Position numbers and translations under genes: made by a program
From: Chrysemys picta bellii
Lineage: Eukaryota; Chordata; Testudines; Emydidae
Reading direction: 5' to 3'
Length of the DNA stretch: 64,000 bases
NCBI RefSeq assembly: GCF_011386835.1
Contig: NC_088791.1
Coordinates: 27,502,998-27,566,997, forward strand
In this document: one piece after another, positions 10,841 to 22,640 of the stretch
Layout of the letters: the number at the start of each line of letters is the position of its first letter
Numbering within the stretch: position 1 is the stretch's first letter
Notes under the pieces: model-generated
What the model saw: only the letters and a program-made list of their open reading frames with translations
Database searches by the model: none
Told to the model about the DNA's origin: nothing

Positions 10841-11384
10841 CTGAGGTCCCTTCCATGGGGTCAGGGTCTTGGATACTGGGTTGGGAGGGTACTTCAGTCA
10901 GGGTGAGAAAAAGATCCTGGCTGTTGGGGAGAATGGAGTGCTGTGTGCTCTCTGCAAGCTCATCCTCCTCCTCCTCCTCCTCCTCCTCCTCTCCCCCATC
11001 GGCAGAATCCTCAGGTGTAGCTGATGAGACTATCCCCAACCCGGAATCCACGATCACAGGTGGGGTAGTGGTGGCGGCCCCCCCTAGAATTGCATGCAGC
11101 TCGGTGTAGAAGCGGCATGTCCGCGGCTCTGACCCAGAGCGACCGTTTGCCTCCTTTGTTTTTTGATAGGCTTGTCTGAGCTCCTTGACTTTCACGCGGC
11201 ACTGATCTGAATCCCTATTGTGGCCTCTCTCCATCATGCCCTTGGAGATTTTTTCAAAAGTTTTGGCATTTCGTCTTTTAGAACGAAGTTCTGCAAGCAC
11301 TGAATCCTCTCCCCATACAGCGATCAGATCCAGTACCTCCCGTACGGTCCATGCTGGTGCTCTTTTTCGATTATCGGCCTGCAT
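10841..11384 (-). CDS. Harbinger Myb/SANT-like DNA-binding protein, exon 1
   Basis: The first ATG is at 11384; the frame is open further upstream only through a GTG. The N-terminal 90 residues form a Myb/SANT-like (trihelix) domain: APAWTVREVLDLIAVWGE, then FEKISKGMMERGHNRDSDQC with the helix VKVKELRQAYQKTKEAN. In Harbinger elements this partner binds subterminal DNA and brings the transposase into the nucleus. An acidic tract of about ten glutamates (a CCT repeat on the plus strand, 10962-10991) and a serine/proline tail follow. The exon ends at a consensus donor, CAG|GTGAGT, at 10841/10840, and the frame carries into exon 2 at 9768. Without splicing it would stop five codons later. Exon 1 itself is undamaged. 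Confidence 0.85.
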
Positions 11385-11806
11385 GGTTACCTGTGCTGAT
11401 GAGCTATCTGTGGTCACCTGTGCTCTCCACGCTGGGCAAACAGGAAATGAAATTCAAATGTTCGCGGGGCTTTTCCTGTCTACCTGGCCAGTGCATCCGA
11501 GTTTAGATTGCTGTCCAGAGCGGTCACAATGATGCACTGTGGGATAGCTTCCGGAGGCCAATACCATCGAATTGCGGCCACACTATCCCTAATTCGAAAT
11601 GTTAAAATCGATTTTGGCGCTACTCCGCTCGTCGGGGTGGAGTACAGAAATCGATTTAAAGGGCCCTTTATATCGAAATAAATAGCGTCGTTGTGTGGAC
11701 GGTTGCAGGGTAAATTCGAATTAAAGCTGATAAATCCGAATTAAAGTCCTAGTGTAGACCAGGCCTCTGTGTGTTCTTGTCTGTTCTGTTTCTGTGTGTT
11801 CTCCCT

Positions 11807-11840
11807 ACACACACACACACACACACACGCGTGCGCGCGC
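11807..11840. repeat. (AC)n microsatellite running into a GC-alternating run
   Basis: About 11 AC units are followed by GCGTGCGCGCGC. Alternating purine-pyrimidine sequence of this type can adopt Z-DNA. It lies just outside the right end of the Harbinger. Confidence 0.9.
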
Positions 11841-12176
11841 TCCTGGTTGCAATACTTAGTGGAACCCCACCACCACCCTCATGATGCTGGTTCCTGGGCA
11901 GACTTATTAGGCTTTGTTTTAGGTGTGGTCCCTTAACTGTCTCTGACAACTATCTTAAATGAAGGGCTTGTTTACATATCAGTTAGAAAGAGATTTTAAT
12001 TCAACCAGAACACGGTTTCATCCAGCTCATATATATAAACACAAAGGGCCAAATGCTGATCTTGATTACTCCAGTATCAATATGCACTAACTCCACTGAC
12101 TTCAGCAGAATTATTCCAGATCTATCCTGGTGACACTGTGGATATGTACATGGCAGCTGGGAGAGTGCTGTCCACA

Positions 12177-12378
12177 CAGGTACACAGACACATGCTAGCT
12201 CAGCTCAAGCTAGTGAGCTAAAAATAGCAATATGGCTGCAGCAGCGACCCAGGCTAACCACCCGAGCACAAACCCAGGGACTTGGGTGGCTAATCCTAGC
12301 CACCACCCATGCCAGTTGGCCACACTGCTAATTTTAGCATATTAGCTTGAGCAAAGCTAGCATGTGTCTGTCTACCTG
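12177..12378. mobile_element. Palindromic MITE
   Basis: Two arms of about 58 bp are inverted copies: each reads inward AGGTA-ACAGACACATGCTAGCT, then CTCAAGCTA, then GCTAAAA-TAGCA. The centre is GC-rich. It would fold into a long hairpin. The outer ends and target duplication are not clear, so it may be part of a longer element starting near 12120. Confidence 0.65.
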
Positions 12379-14952
12379 TACTGGGAAACACCCTCCCCCC
12401 TACACCCTGAGAGCAACATTTGGCCCAAAGCATTTGCTTTAGTGTTCAACATATGACACAGGAGATGTCACTTAGGGCCAGATCCTGCTCACTTTACCCA
12501 CATGAGTAGTTGACTTAAATGGGGTCAGTCAAGTGAACAGGGTTCAGCCCTAGGCCCCAATCCTGCAAACACTTTATGCATGAGAATAACTTTTACACTT
12601 ATGAGGAGCCCCACTCTGCTCAGTGTGGGAGTACCCATATGCATGAATGCGTTTAAAGGATTGGAGCCTTCGTCAGAGCATACTTGAATAGGATAGGAAT
12701 TTATTGGGTTGTCTCTCAAGTATACTACTTTAGTGCAATGAGAGTGAGTTGTAATGACTGCTGCTTAATCAGAACAGAATCAGCATAAATTTCATTAAAC
12801 ACGAATGAATTCAAAGAGAGTCAAGGGACTAAGTAGTATTAAATAGGTGTAAAATTCTAAACTCCAGTCTTACAATACAGAAGCAGAGAAATAAATATTG
12901 AAGAAACATGAAATGCTAGTTAATATCATTTATTCAGTACAGTATTATATTTCCAGTTTTTTTCAGCCTCTTAATCAAGACAGCTGCTTTGCCTTGTATC
13001 TCACTACACAACCAATGTATGCATTAATCAACAACATCACAGAATGTTTTATGTTTCATTGCCTAAATAATGTGCACATAGGAGGCAAGCCAATAAATCA
13101 TTTTACGGAGGTTACACCAGTAGCAATATAATCAGAGTCAAAGCTTCCAAGAAAATAGAAATCGAGCTATGTCCTAAAAAAACCCCAAATTAATGCATTT
13201 CTTACCATCTTTAGGAAATCTTTAGGAAAGTTAATATATTATTTTTACTAGAAGCATATCTATCATTCAATCAATGCATTTAGATGTTTTCTGGTGAAAC
13301 GGTAACTGATACATCAAATCGACTCTCCTTTTGGAGACAAAGCATAGTTTGTCAAAGCAATACTAGTACTTGGTCTATATTCTTGGTTAAGAAATGATTG
13401 TCTTGGTCTATTCCGTCAAACAGTATCTATTCCAACTTTTCCTTCTAGGTTTCTTCTTGAATACTACAAATTAAGGCCACTTGTCTACTCCGTTTGAAAT
13501 TCCTGTGTGAAAACTTCTCTCTCTTCCATCCTTATTACAGAGGTTAATTGTTTAATAATGTTGAATAAACATCTGCATTCACATTTTTCCTCATGAAAAT
13601 TCTGTGCTTGTGGGTAACTTTTAGTGTCTCCATCATATGCACAGGTTACATGTATTCATACAAATACCTGCACACTTAAAAACATAAATAAAATAGGGAA
13701 ACTGAGGACTTGATCCTTTGAGATGTTGCATATCCTCAAGTCCCATTGACCTTCATGAGAGTTGAGGGAGCTTAAAGCCTCACAATCACAGGCCCTCCAT
13801 GTGTGCATAATTAGTAACACAAAAGATTTATACAATTAAAACCTAATGCACTGTGACTACTTGCATGAGTAAGGATTTGGCAGTCTTGGGTTCTTTAAAA
13901 TGGTACATGTTGTTTTGAAAATACAGCTAACAGCAATGAGCAGTGTACCTGCAAGACCAAAATATGTCTTTTTAATTTAATGCTGTAGCATGTCATTCAA
14001 AAGCATGAAAGATTTACATAGATCAGTGTATACTTAGGGACATATCTCAGGTGTGGTTTTATCATTGATCCAACTAATTACTCTGGCTTGTGGTAAGGTT
14101 TTTTTTGTGTGTGGTTTTTTTTACTGTTACATCTTTCTTTAAATATTTTTAAAGCACTCATGCAGACACAACATTTAAAATTGCTCACTGCTGGAAAGAT
14201 GTTCCGAAGAATCTTACTTCTGTCACAGTGGAACAAGATGCAGTATTGCTCAAGACTATTTATTTTGATTTTTTTAAGTCTTCATCATGTTTTCCTCTGT
14301 AAATTTTAGTTTTTCATCTGGTTCCTTGGTACATCACTGAATCATCCTCACCACTTGACTTTCAGAAAGCTCCATTTCTCTGGTAGGCAAAATAGACATG
14401 TAAGCACATGACTAGATAATTTCCTTCATCCCCTCCACACTGTTAGCACGAAATAAAATAATGAGATCATTTACCAGCTAAACAATGTATAAGATTTCAT
14501 TTTATTTTACCTTAACCATTCTATTTTTCCCTCCCTCCCTCACAGATGATGGAAATGCTTAAAACAAACTAAGGTAGTATGAAACTGACTAATGTAAGTG
14601 TAAGCATGGCACCCAGTGGGCGAGCTGTAAAATGTTTGTGTGCTTCTGCCAAAATATGTTGCATGGCTTTCTGCTATTGTCTTGTGTTTCTGATGTTAGG
14701 CAGCATGTTTCGGTAACTTGTAAACATTTCATTTTATATTTATATTCCTAATGTTGGATTTGTATTTTTAAATACCCCCTTTTTAAAATGGTCCTTGGCA
14801 AATGATCATAACGTAGCTGCAAGCACTGTAAAAATTATTTGTTACAATAGTGTCCAGAAGCTCCAATCAGGACCTCAGCCCATTGGGCTAGGTTTTGTAG
14901 AAACACATAATAAGAGAGCATAAATTTGGTATGCACATGAGTTAGGAGCAAT
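12379..14952. other. No gene recognised; non-coding DNA
   Basis: A worn copy of the CAATCCTGCAAACACTT-type palindromic repeat lies at about 12550-12670. The remainder is AT-rich without domains, exons or clear repeat ends. Confidence 0.45.
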
Positions 14953-14953
14953 G

Positions 14954-15100
14954 GGCCAGATTTTTAAAGGTATCTAGATGCCTACTGGGATTTTCAAAAG
15001 CACCAAGGCACTTCAACCTCATTGATTTCAATGGATGTTAGGCACTTAGATGTTTGTGAAAATCCTACGAGGCATCCTAGTAACTTTAAAAATCTGGCCA
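14954..15100. mobile_element. Palindromic MITE (146 bp)
   Basis: GGCCAGATTTTTAAAGG at the left and CTTTAAAAATCTGGCC at the right are near-perfect inverted ends. Internal arms also pair (GGCACTT and its inverse). Similar motifs recur at 21040-21130 and 21628-21820, so this looks like a dispersed family. No duplication is certain. Confidence 0.65.
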
Positions 15101-16348
15101 AGTGTCAATAATCCTGTGAACCCTTCTGTGGTTGTCCCATGAAAATGACCCTCCAGATTGGCCGCTGTAGAATTCAAGCTGTGTTAGTGTGGTAGTCTTC
15201 TACCCTAAAATGAGTAACTTTTGTGTTACTTTATATAATGGTTGTGTAGAAATCAAACATATTGTACTTTCACAGTAATATGCCCAAAAGATCATTCTCA
15301 GCCACAGAGATGATAGTTTCCTTTTTTAAAAAAATACCTTTTATAAAATTTGAGTGCATATAATGCTCATGATGCTGAGACTAATAGCACTACCCTGAAA
15401 CAGGCAAGCTTCCCTACGCAGCTCTTCCAGTGCTTCTCATTAATGATCTGCAACACCCTTGCTGTTCCCGTCCTGGGTTTCTCTTGAGCAGAGACAGACA
15501 CTTATATTAAACTGTCCTGGTTTTGTGATGTGCACAAGCGGGGGGTTGAATGAAACCACCCAACTCATTTTCATGTGCCCTAAGCTATCATTTGAAACCA
15601 GATCACCAGAGGTGACAGGTCAATGCACTAGCCCAGTGTGCCACTTAGCTCCATGTTTCTTTTCTTTTTGGACACTAGAAGCAGTGAAAAGCAGTTAGTT
15701 ATGCTGAGTATGCTCAGTTCAACTCCTCACAGTTGAACTACTCGTCCCTTCCAACCCTGATATTCTGTGGTTCTATGATTCTACTCACGCGGGGTTTCAT
15801 AGTTATATTTTATCATTAAATGAAAGTACAACTTCACCACAACATCCACATTGCTAAAGTGCATGGAATTAACAATACACGTGTGATAACAGAATAACTT
15901 ACCAGACTATGTCTACCTTCTAAATTATTGCGGTTATAACAACTAGAAATTTGACAGCCATCTACATGACATTTTTACAGCTCTTCTCAGTTATCCAGCT
16001 TGAAAGCTATCGCTCTCTTCCTTAAGGCACTAATGATTAGAACTAAAAGAGCTTGAAAAATCCCACCTGGTGAGCAAGGTCACCTTTTTATTCCCTAACA
16101 AAACAGATCACTGAGCTAACAAGGCTAGGGAAGCCTTAATTAATGTCAACAGATCATATTAAAAGCAAAGGGAAAATAGGGCAGTAAAAATAGTACTCTA
16201 TAGAAGTAAGGAAGATTATTTTGTGAAACCATCCCAAGAGAAGCCAGGGAGCCTTAGCGTCAGATATTTCTAATGCTGGGGGTGGATTACAGAAAAGTGT
16301 GGGAATAACTAACACTGTCTTGTGACATCGCAGTTTTCTTCTTTGTGG
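15101..16348. other. Non-coding DNA with a short CR1 tail at 15741-15782
   Basis: The only assignable piece is the CR1 3' end at 15741-15782 (plus strand), which reads CCCTTCCAACCCTGATATTC and ends in ATTCTATGATT-type repeats. The rest holds no gene that I can see. Confidence 0.55.
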
Positions 16349-16356
16349 GTTAGCCC

Positions 16357-16806
16357 CAGGGCTGAAAGTAAAATTGAGCCAGCTCTGGCCCCTTGGGTGG
16401 AAGGGGCAGGGCTGGGGTCAGTGTCCCCCAGCCAGCCCATCTGCACTGCCTGGCCTGCACCACCCGGGGCTCCAGTGGCGATTTAAATCGCGGTTCTGGG
16501 ACAGCTACTTTTGCCCGTCGGCAGCCGGGGGGGGGGGGGGGGGGGGGGGCAAAAGGGGCAACAACATTAAAGCACTGCTGCCGCGGCGTTTTAAGGACCC
16601 TGCTTAAAGTGCTGCCATGGCAGCGCTTTGACGTCGCTGCCCCTTTTGCGCCCCCCCATTGGCGGCCCTGCTGGTAGGGACACAGCAGGGCCCCCGATGG
16701 GGGGCACAAAAGGGACAGCGACGTTAAAGCGCTGCCAGGGCTGGCACTGGAAGCTACTTTTTACCGGTATGCCGTACCAGCCCGTACTACCTTACTTTTA
16801 ACCCTG
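16357..16806. mobile_element. hAT-type MITE with perfect 8-bp target duplication
   Basis: The ends are CAGGGCTGAAAGTAA and, reading inward from the right, CAGGGTTAAAAGTAA. GTTAGCCC is present at both sides (16349-16356 and 16807-16814), the 8-bp duplication typical of hAT transposases. The GC-rich interior contains a run of 23 G (16527-16549) and no gene; its open frames on both strands are composition artefacts. Confidence 0.88.
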
Positions 16807-17059
16807 GTTAGCCCAAGCAGGTAGAGTCCCCGCAATGAAGACACAGGCATGAGCTCAGAAAACAGAACATGTATTTATTTCCGCAAGAGTGTAGCGAGGC
16901 AGCTCCCCTCCTCCTACTCGTGCTGCTGACTCCTAAAAACACTTTTGCTTTTCCTCCAGGCAGGAAGTGCACCCCCACTCTCCACTTCCTCAGAGCAGTG
17001 TCCTTCCCCTCTGCACTGCAGAGACGACGCAGACAGTGCAGTAATCCTGTTACAATTCT

Positions 17060-17325
17060 ATTCATTTCTGTAGTACCAAGGATCTCAAAGCACTTTACAT
17101 ATCTAAATTGTCACATCACATCCCTGTGGTCGAGAGAGATTATCCCTTATTTATAAAGTGGAAAAAGAAGGAGAGACTGGCCACAGTCCAGCAAAGCATG
17201 CTCTTAACTTTAAGCATGTAACTAATCCTACTGATTTCATAAAGATAAGTACAAGCTTAAGTGGTTTACTGAATCAGAGCTATAGAGAGGGCTAACTGAC
17301 TTGCCCCAGGTCACCCAGAGAGTAT
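17060..17325 (+). repeat. Ancient L2/MIR-type tail, interrupted
   Basis: GGATCTCAAAGCACTTTACA at 17090 followed by TTATCCCTTATTTATAAAGTGG and, after a 120-bp interruption, ACTTGCCCCAGGTCACCCAGA (17295) match the well-known 3' core shared by vertebrate L2 and MIR-like retroposons. The interruption (about 17170-17280) resembles the worn palindromic family seen at 3885. Confidence 0.6.
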
Positions 17326-17333
17326 GTTTCATG

Positions 17334-17830
17334 CTACAGCTTCTGGCCATTCATTATGATGATTAGTTTTCTCTTAGCATTGGCATGGTAGAGGTGGAAT
17401 GTGCTAGAATCTATCTTGCTGGTGCTAGGCTGAAGGCGCCATGTCTTGCAGTAGTTGGCTAGCTCTGCGGCATTGTCACTCAGGGTCTTCTCCAGATCAG
17501 AAAAAGTCAGAGCCTGTAGCCCACAGCAGATGTCGTCTGTGTAGATGAAATTCCATGACTGGGCTGGTGGCAGGTTATTTCTGTACAGATTAAACAAGGT
17601 TGAGCCTAGAACAGACCTCTGGGGTAACCTGTTGATTTGTTTTTTCCAAGCACTTGTTTTCTCACACACATGCACTTTTAACCGTCTGTCTCGGAGTAGC
17701 AGTTCGATGGCATCAGTAAGCCATGGTGGGAGGACTCTAGATATTTTAACAAGTAGACTCAGGTGCCACACTATATCATACGCTGCAGTGAGGTCAAGGA
17801 AAATAGCACCTGTTTTCAGGTTTCTCTGAA
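17334..17830 (-). pseudogene. Non-LTR retrotransposon reverse transcriptase fragment
   Basis: The minus-strand frame shows palm motif A (FLDLTAAYDIVWH, just above 17771), the RSVLGSTLFNLY block, and motif C as IYTDDICCGLQ, followed by a thumb-like FHLYHANAKRKL segment. These are hallmarks of a LINE reverse transcriptase. Only about 165 residues remain, with neither endonuclease nor 3' UTR, so this is an old 5'- and 3'-broken relic. The clade is not certain; it is clearly not the CR1 family found at 35.2-37.7 kb. Confidence 0.8.
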
Positions 17831-18112
17831 AACCGTTTTCGATAAATATGTGATTAGCACAAGTACTTGGTCACATGTGCTTCAACAGACCCTACTGCTC
17901 ATCTGCCCAGTTTCGACCTGCCACGTCGTCAGTGGGCCCTTCTTAACTGATTCCGGACTGGGCAAGGCCTCTGTGCAGTCAAACAGCACTGTTGGGGTCT
18001 TCAAGACAATCCAGCTGCAGTACATCTCAAACTATGACACACATTGTCGAGGGGTGCCCACTAACCAAATTCAGGGGTGGGCTCCGAGAGAGCCACTAAG
18101 AATGTTATTGCT

Positions 18113-18253
18113 TGTAGGAGTGCCGGAATAATTTTTATAGAGAGGGTGCTGAGAGCGATTGAACCAAACTGTAAACCCTGTATATAATGGAATCCACTTC
18201 AAGCCAGAGGGTGCAGCAGTACCCCCAGCACCCTTAGTTCCAGCACCTATGAT
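18113..18253. repeat. Non-autonomous repeat ending in TTCCAGCACCTATG
   Basis: The segment TAGAGAGGGTGCTGAGAGC through CCCCCAGCACCC-TTAGTTCCAGCACC shows weak inverted ends (AGTGCCGGAAT and its inverse ATTCC/AGTTCCAGCACC). It is probably a small DNA-transposon derivative. Target duplication not identified. Confidence 0.45.
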
Positions 18254-19216
18254 TGCATGACTCAGTGAATATGCCAACACTAAATAAATAAATACCCAGA
18301 GAGTCTGTGGAAGAGAACGCTGGTCTCTAAATTTCCAGTGTTGGTCCCCCACCACAAGACTATACTTCCATTGTGTGAGAGCTGTAGTGACATCCCTAAT
18401 GACAATGGAAAGTGGGATGCTCTACTTACCCTCTGTGAGCAAAATAATAATAGATGTTACTTTTGCTACATGTGGTTGCTGCCAGGAAGGGTAGGCTGAA
18501 AATATAGCCCATTTTTTGTTATGGTACCACATGGTGTCCCTCTCTACTCTGTTAATCAGCATTCAGTCTGTCAACATAATCCAATGGGAGGAGGGAAAAG
18601 AAACCTAGGAAAACCAATAGCATTTTATTACCCTGTCAATAAATTAGGCTAGCAATTTATTGCTATACCTGGGTAAGCACACAGCACTGGTGTATATACA
18701 ACTGTACACAAATGGTTGATTTAGGATTTTCTAGCTACCCAGCAGTCTGATTTTTAGGGGCGTCTTCTCATAGGATCTATCTTTAAATGTATTTCCTTTT
18801 TGTATTCCTATTAACGATAATTGATGTCATGATTGCATCTCTCGTGATCAACTTCTTTACCGCAGTGCTTTCAGGGGGAAATGGTGCTCTGAAAAATATT
18901 GAAGACAAAAAGACCATTTACCTGTTCCTGTGGAACATGGATGTACCTGTACTGCACCAGGTTTATGTTTCAAATCAAAATTCTTAACAGAAACGTAAAT
19001 AGGCTGTACTGTAGGGAATGAACCTTGACTGTCTGGGAGAGAAAAAGGTGCTATAATAGTACTATTCCATCTCTAACTTATAGGATGCTATTGTATTCAA
19101 AAATGCAAGAATGTTCCCCTTCTGTACTGAAATGAAAAAGCTGGCAGATATGTTTTTAGATTTCACAAGAGGGAAAAAAGGATGGATGATGGGGGAAGGG
19201 AAGCATACCACCTTAG
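18254..19216. other. No gene recognised; non-coding DNA
   Basis: A 66-codon frame at 18787-18987 begins with a hydrophobic run, but it has no homologue I know and no supporting context. Confidence 0.4.
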
Positions 19217-19377
19217 GTTGTGGAATCTCCGTCTCTGGAGATATTTAAGAGTAGGTTAGATAAATGTCTATCAGGGATGGTCTAGACAGTATTTGGTCCT
19301 GCCATGCGGGCAGGGGACTGGACTCGATGACCTCTCGAGGTCCCTTCCAGTCCTAGAATCTATGAATCTATGAATCT
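19217..19377 (+). mobile_element. CR1 LINE 3' end
   Basis: The sequence reads like the last codons and 3' UTR of CR1 (TGGAATCTCCGTCTCTGGAG ... GGACTGGACTCGATGACCTC ... CCCTTCCAGTCCTA) and ends in repeated ATCTATGA units. It is 5' truncated, as most CR1 copies are. Confidence 0.88.
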
Positions 19378-19548
19378 AGTGTCTAGCTTTCTTTCTCAGT
19401 GCTAGCCAAGAAGAAGAAGCAGCGGGTTTTGTCACCTTAGTCTTGATCCTGGAATGCAGAGGGAACCACCATCAGGAAGTCCACAAAATGTGAGAGAACG
19501 GTTGTGTTGAAATAAAGACATAAAGCTATCTTCAGTCTGCAACACGTT

Positions 19549-20710
19549 AGGGGGTTCTGCAATAGGCTTCCTGGACACTTAAACCCAGCTCTGAAAGCAG
19601 TGCTCATATATTCTCTGAGGTGCTCAAATTCAGCTTATCTATAAGGGGAAGACAATATTGCTTCCATCTAGTTTGTACTTGAGGATATCTCAGGAAGTAA
19701 ATCAAAGTATGCTAGAGATAAATCTTTGGAAAAGAGTATATGAAAACTTTGTTTAATTTGTTTCCACGGCTGTTGTAAAACTAACTCACTGGAGGCAACA
19801 TAATCTGAAAATGGAATCTGTTACTAAAGTGGGAAATGACTTACCAGAAGAGCAAAGTCTTTATGTCTCTCTCCCTTACTATGGCTTTGTGGGTGGCATG
19901 CTTGCCTGTGGGCCAGAAGCTCCCAAACTTCATACTGTTACCTATTGCATCACTTGGGGGAGTGGGATTTCAGTTTGGAGATCACATCCTTTGGGTAAAA
20001 TGTTACATTGAGTTCCCTGCTTCCTATTTCTAGTGATTGTCCAGGTTGAAGACAGAGAGAAAACCCTGGTGTATTGGCCAAGATTGCCAATCAGTAACTC
20101 TACTTCTGAAGTTCAGTGCTGTGTATTAGCTGTGCTGAAGCACACAGTGGCTGCTACAATTGGCTACAGACACTCTCACTACACTACTAGTATCTGATGG
20201 GTTTATAAAACTATCTGAGCTAACTTTTAAATACCAGAGGCATTTTACACCACCAAGCTCCATTCTTGAAAGAAACAATTTGGTGATCTCCATATCTGAA
20301 TCTGGAAACTTGTGGTGGAATCAAATGTCTGATAAACTAAGCCGCTTGGAAACAAACAGCCCAAATGTTGTCCTGACTGCACAAGTGTGGATACCTGTGG
20401 AAAAATAACCGTATAGCTCAGAATTCCATGAAGAGTTTTCTCTGAATGATTTTATCAGGGCATGCGACTTGCTCTCACCAAGAACTGTCAGAGGGTTCTG
20501 TCCCCTAACCAGCAGATGAGGGGCAGAAACAGCTGTAGAAACAAATTAAACAAAGTTTTGATATGCTCTTTTCCAAAGATTTATCCCTAACATCTGTTGA
20601 TTTACTTCTTGAGATATCCTCAAGTACAAACTTGAGCATGTCAAAGAATATATGAGCACTGCTTTCAGAGCTGGGTTTAGGTATCCAGGAAACCTATTGC
20701 AAAACCCCCT
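19549..20710. repeat. Long imperfect inverted repeat (arms about 200 bp, spacer about 750 bp)
   Basis: The left arm 19549-19771 and the right arm 20525-20710 are inverted copies. Shared blocks are AGCTCTGAAAGCAGTGCTCA, TTTGTACTTGAGGATATCTC, GATAAATCTTTGGAAAAGAG and AACTTTGTTTAATTTGTTTC. The left arm carries about 40 extra bases near 19622-19665. I judge identity to be roughly 85 percent by eye. The spacer has no domain that I recognise. This could be long terminal inverted repeats of an old DNA transposon or two opposing copies of one retroelement. Confidence 0.75.
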
Positions 20711-21165
20711 TCACTCCATCCCCGTCACCAGGGGCCATCCCCTTTGCCATGGCAGCACAACTCCATGGGTTGCTGTGAACCCCACCAGCAGCAAGAACAA
20801 ATCACAAGCACACATTAAGGAGGAGAGGTTGCAGATGTGCAGAGGAGTTAATACTGGCTAAACAAGCAGTAATTTGTTGGAGGGACAGTACCCCAGATAC
20901 ATCAACCCTTTTCTCACTGCTTCTAAACAGCATCCCCCACAAGTTGGTCAAATACTGAGGGGCTGTCATTGGATGGTTTCAATAGCCTTCCATCTGCATT
21001 GCATTTTAAAATTGTAGGAAGTCCAATTCTCAAAAGAGGATGCCTGAACATAGGACCCTGCATGCCTGTTTTAGGGACCTAAGAGCTAATTTAGGTACTC
21101 ATCAGTAGGCACCCAAGTTTGAAAATTAGACCCTGGAGCAGGGACAACTCTATTTTTTTTTTTTA

Positions 21166-21342
21166 ATATTAGGGTTGGAAGGGACCTCAGGAGGTCATCT
21201 AGTCCAACCCCCTGCTCAAAGCAGGACCAATCCCCAGAAAGATTTTTTTACCCCAGTTCCCTAAATGGCCCCTTTAAGGATTAAACTCACAACCCTGGGT
21301 TTAGTAGGCCAATGATCAAACCACTGAGCTATCCTTCCCCCT
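21166..21342 (-). mobile_element. tRNA-derived SINE with CR1-like tail
   Basis: On the minus strand it begins GGGGGAAGGATAGCTCAGTG, a tRNA-like head with an A box (TAGCTCAGTGGT) and a B box region (GTTGTGAGTTTAATCC), then a body GGGGCCATTTAGGGAACTGG and a tail GGTTGGACTAGATGACCTCC ... CCCTTCCAACCCTA shared with CR1. This head-and-tail combination matches the known turtle polIII SINE. The SINE would be copied by CR1 enzymes through the shared tail. A poly-T run (about 21152-21164) lies just beyond the 3' end. Confidence 0.88.
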
Positions 21343-21627
21343 ATAGACATATGAATTACAAAGACTCCATTATGGGCAGCAACAACCTGTGATTATTGGT
21401 TCTAATTAATAAGTGAGTCCTCGGACTTCTTCAAGGCAACATTCATAATAGATTAGATAGATGGGAGATGTCATAAAATCTAATGAAGGTTAATTGTAAT
21501 AAAATAGATTTTTGTATATTGGAGAGCAGGCTTTGATTGTGTGTCAAAATTCATAAACAAAAATAAGCACGTCTATTTTATACTGATGGGTGTAGTAGTT
21601 GCATCCAAGAACTATGCATTTAAAATT

Positions 21628-21820
21628 GCGAGCCATAATTTTCATAAGAGACTAGTGATTTTGGGTGCCCAACTTAAGACATCTTAAAGAAGTTTGATTT
21701 TTTTTAGAAGATGGGTGCTGAGACCTATCTGAAAACCAAGCTCCTCTAAGATGCCCCAAGTTGGGCACCCAAAAATAAGGGCACCCCATATATCTAGTCA
21801 CTTTTGAAAATCTTGGCCAC
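21628..21820. mobile_element. Palindromic MITE
   Basis: TTTTGGGTGCCCAACTTAAG at about 21660 and CAAGTTGGGCACCCAAAAAT at about 21758 are inverted arms, with outer pairs (ATTTTCATAAGAGACTAGT against its rough inverse near 21800) around a short T-rich centre. Related in motif to the element at 14954. Confidence 0.65.
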
Positions 21821-22249
21821 AATGCACATCTATAGTCTCACTGCAAGGAAAGAGTTTGTGTGAGTTGTGAAATTGTTATTTATTATAGTTTTTGTATAAC
21901 TTTGCAGAATATAGGTAAGTCTGATGCATAAATTAACTGCATTGTTTGCACATTTTGTCTAATTAATATCAGCTTGTGTAAAATATTATGAAGCCCTGTC
22001 CACATGCTTAGAATTCCTTAGTGATTTGCATCTGTATTGTTTTTCAAAAATGTTCCAGAAGAAGCGATTTTACCGATTCCTACTTTTGTTGTTTGCTATG
22101 TACCTAGTATTAAATCTCATCCCACAATTCTGGCCTAGAGATTTATAAAAGTTCGCAGTTTTCAGTCAGCAGGCCTGCTACTGATGGTGGCAAAGTTTAT
22201 CAAGTGCCGCAAAGCAGTTTCCTTCACGTACTATTTAATGGGTCTATAG

Positions 22250-22632
22250 CAATGGTGCCCAAACTTTTCCTGTTGTGCCCCCCCTTACCAGTAATGGACA
22301 CACACCCCCATTACTGCACAGTTGGCTAAGCACAGGAGGTGGGGCTAGAGGCTGAGCTGGCCTGGGAGCAGAGGGGGAATAAGGGCAGAGCTTGCAGGGA
22401 TGGAGCAGGGGGTGGGGAGGAGTGGAACTGTAGCTGTGGTTTTGGCTGGAACTGGGCAGAGGGCAGGGCAGAGCTGCAGCTGGGGCCAGAGCTAGGCTGG
22501 GGGCAAAGCAGGGCTGGGTGGCACTCCCTCCCCGCCCTCCATGGGGGCTCGCTTGGGCCCCACCGTGCACCCCTCAAATATTCCTCTGTGTCCCTCTATA
22601 GGGGGGCATGCCACACAGTTTGGGGACCACTG
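22250..22632. mobile_element. hAT-type MITE with perfect 8-bp target duplication
   Basis: The ends are CAATGGTGCCCAAACTTT and, inward from the right, CAGTGGTCCCCAAACTGT. GTCTATAG flanks both ends (22242-22249, 22633-22640). The GC-rich interior carries purine-rich short repeats (GGGCAGAGCT-like) and no gene. Confidence 0.9.
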
Positions 22633-22640
22633 GTCTATAG

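Larger units (their letters stand above)
7345..11765 (+). mobile_element. PIF/Harbinger DNA transposon, nearly complete (4.4 kb)
   Basis: The termini are imperfect inverted repeats: GGGTATGTCTACACTA on the left and GGCCTGGTCTACACTA read inward from the right, each followed by similar TTTAATYCGRATTTAT-type sequence. TCT flanks both ends (7342-7344, 11766-11768), a 3-bp duplication as expected for Harbinger although not the usual TWA. Inside are a DDE transposase on the plus strand (7738-9039), a spliced Myb/SANT-like gene on the minus strand (11384-9344) and a small plus-strand ORF (10450-10740) inside that gene's intron. The transposase is open throughout and only one stop interrupts the Myb-like gene, so this copy looks fairly young. 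A decayed relative with the same layout lies at 52755-57001. Confidence 0.9.

Noticed and set aside
18787..18987. Small membrane protein
   Set aside because: A hydrophobic start alone, in AT-rich sequence with no homologue or promoter context, is not enough.
21325..21342. tRNA gene on the minus strand
   Set aside because: The A and B boxes are present but no cloverleaf with a proper acceptor stem follows, and the sequence continues into a CR1-type tail. It is a SINE.
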